Assembly (NCBI GenBank): GCA_964560875.1
Contig: CAZLMW010000091.1
Coordinates: 1 to 33,900 of the forward strand
Origin: CAZLMW01 sp964560875
Lineage (GTDB): Bacteria; Myxococcota_A; UBA9042
DNA: 33,900 bases
Reading direction: 5' to 3'
In this document: positions 33,031-33,900 of the stretch, piece by piece
Layout of the letters: each line of letters starts with the position of its first letter
How positions within the stretch are numbered: the first letter of the stretch is position 1
Made by a program: the position numbers and the translations under genes
The notes under the pieces: generated by a model
Told to the model about the DNA's origin: nothing
Databases searched by the model: none
Seen by the model: the letters and a program-made list of their open reading frames with translations, nothing else

Positions 33031-33765
33031 CTAATGCAACCTGCGGTACACGCCCACGACTTCGCCGAGAATGCGCAGGTCATCGGCCTCATCGCGTTGC
33101 ACGAAGATCGGCTCCATCGTCCGGTTTTCCGGCTGCAGGCGCACGCGTTCGGGCTCGCGGAAGAAGCGCTTGACGGTCGCCTCTCCGTCGATCATCGCCA
33201 CGACGATGCGGCCATTCTGCGCGTCGGCGCGGGGCGCAACGAAGACCAGGTCGCCCTCGAAGATTCCCGCGTCGATCATCGAGCGTCCGGTGACGCGCAA
33301 CCCGAAGACGTCGCGCCGATCCCCGACCATGCCCGGATCGATCCGCACCTTCTCATCGACGTTTTGAACGGCCAACAACGGCAATCCAGCGGCGACGCGG
33401 CCAACGACGGGGACTTCGATCGTGCCCGCGTCCTCGTTGGACGACATCGGCACGCCGCCACCGAGAGGCGCGCGGCCATCAGCGCCCTTGAGCAACGTCA
33501 GACCGCGCGATTGGCCGTCGCTGCGGCTGATGTAGCCCTTTCGTTCCAGCGCACGAAGGTGGTCGGAGACGCCGTTGGTCGACTTGATGCCGAAGAACGT
33601 GCCGATCTCGCGCACGGTGGGCGGGTAGCCGTGTTCGCCAACGAAGTCGACGAGGTGGTCGAGGATGTTGCGCTGCCGGGCGGTCAGGTCCGAACGGTCG
33701 TTGTTCCGACCTCCGCCACGGGACGCGGCGCGCAGTTTGTTGGGGGCGTGGGCTCGTGGGGCCAT
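33031..33765 (-). CDS. lexA: SOS repressor LexA
   Basis: Autocleaving transcriptional repressor of the SOS response. The 244-residue product has a winged helix-turn-helix at about 27-92 (LTARQRNILDHLVDFVGEHGYPPTVREI, then NGVSDHLRALERKGYI). The cleavage site is Ala126-Gly127 (VAAG). The catalytic dyad is Ser162 (GRSM) and Lys199 (TVKRF), spaced 37 residues as in E. coli. It is longer than the E. coli protein (202 residues) because of about 25 basic N-terminal residues and a Gly-rich hinge. GGAGG lies 7 bases before the ATG. An SOS-box palindrome lies about 42 bases upstream, so it should repress itself. Confidence 0.97.
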   Translation of the reverse strand: MAPRAHAPNKLRAASRGGGRNNDRSDLTARQRNILDHLVDFVGEHGYPPTVREIGTFFGIKSTNGVSDHLRALERKGYISRSDGQSRGLTLLKGADGRAPLGGGVPMSSNEDAGTIEVPVVGRVAAGLPLLAVQNVDEKVRIDPGMVGDRRDVFGLRVTGRSMIDAGIFEGDLVFVAPRADAQNGRIVVAMIDGEATVKRFFREPERVRLQPENRTMEPIFVQRDEADDLRILGEVVGVYRRLH

Positions 33766-33798
33766 GGCGCGTCCTCCGCAAAGACAGGTCCACGGCCG

Positions 33799-33827
33799 AC
33801 ACTACTGAACAAATGTTCCGTTCGCAA
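33799..33827 (-). promoter_or_regulatory. Predicted lexA promoter
   Basis: On the minus strand TTGCGA (33822-33827) and TAGTGT (33799-33804) are separated by 17 bases, each matching four of six consensus bases. The spacer contains the SOS box, an arrangement in which LexA binding would block RNA polymerase. The promoter call is based on pattern only. Confidence 0.5.
33807..33818. promoter_or_regulatory. SOS box (LexA operator)
   Basis: GAACAAATGTTC is a palindromic GAAC-N4-GTTC operator, the form known from Gram-positive LexA (CGAAC-N4-GTTCG) and from some other phyla. It lies 42 bases upstream of the lexA start and inside its predicted promoter. Bases following on the plus strand (CGTTC) add another half-site-like GTTC. 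Confidence 0.75.
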
Positions 33828-33900
33828 ATTCTTCCGCCGCGCGCACAGATCGGATCGGAGTTGTTCGGACGTGAGCGTCGCCGCACTCATCGGCAATGCG

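Noticed and set aside
33684..33896. A small minus-strand frame upstream of lexA
   Set aside because: It overlaps lexA in another frame and covers the promoter and SOS box; no ribosome site or family resemblance.

Overview
The window is 33.9 kb of GC-rich bacterial chromosome containing one scaffold gap (100 N at 24917-25016). Gene content points to Myxococcota or a close deltaproteobacterial relative. The evidence is a secreted mosaic of lamin-tail, thrombospondin type-3 and DUF4215 Cys-rich repeats, a MopE-type metal-binding insert in a lipoteichoic-acid-synthase-like enzyme, and a pair of TPR proteins resembling the gliding-machinery proteins GltE (AglT) and GltD. Many exported proteins with Lys/Ala/Pro-rich low-complexity tails fit the same picture. 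I made this assignment from family knowledge; no search was run.

Layout. 1-493: the end of a SNF2-type helicase with an apparent frameshift. 727-4458: the Sec accessory operon yajC-secD-secF. 4606-6522: recJ. 6556-11810: a PBP4-type D-Ala-D-Ala carboxypeptidase translationally coupled to a 1198-residue multidomain lipoprotein. 11945-12754: an MscS channel. On the minus strand, 16666-12782 holds an MMPL/RND exporter followed by an exported protein of unknown function. Divergent from these, 16755-18944 encodes the LTA-synthase-like phosphatase/transferase. 24679-18948 (minus) is the overlapping TPR pair.

24680-25143 is a gene-free stretch holding a 102-bp tandem repeat array, interrupted in phase by the N gap. 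Its palindromes show compensatory changes between copies. The array abuts the stop codon of an EnvC-like M23 protein (26361-25144, minus) whose last two active-site histidines are replaced by tyrosine. 26484-29246 is a compact plus-strand cluster: FAD-linked oxidase, trmL and a TPR membrane protein. Its last gene overlaps tail-to-tail with an outer-membrane beta-barrel gene (29932-29237, minus). That gene starts only 6 bp from a divergent membrane-protein gene pair (29939-30861), followed by a PpiC-type lipoprotein chaperone. The right end carries an N6-adenine methyltransferase downstream of lexA on the minus strand. lexA has a palindromic SOS operator (GAAC-N4-GTTC) inside its promoter spacer.

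The genes share a cell-envelope theme: Sec export (YajC/SecD/SecF), periplasmic folding (PpiC-type), peptidoglycan trimming and its control (PBP4, EnvC-like), outer-membrane and lipid export (MMPL, barrel), and osmotic protection (MscS). DNA maintenance genes (helicase, recJ, lexA, methylase) are interspersed. Several adjacent pairs overlap by 4 bp (NTGA) and use non-ATG starts, which suggests translational coupling.
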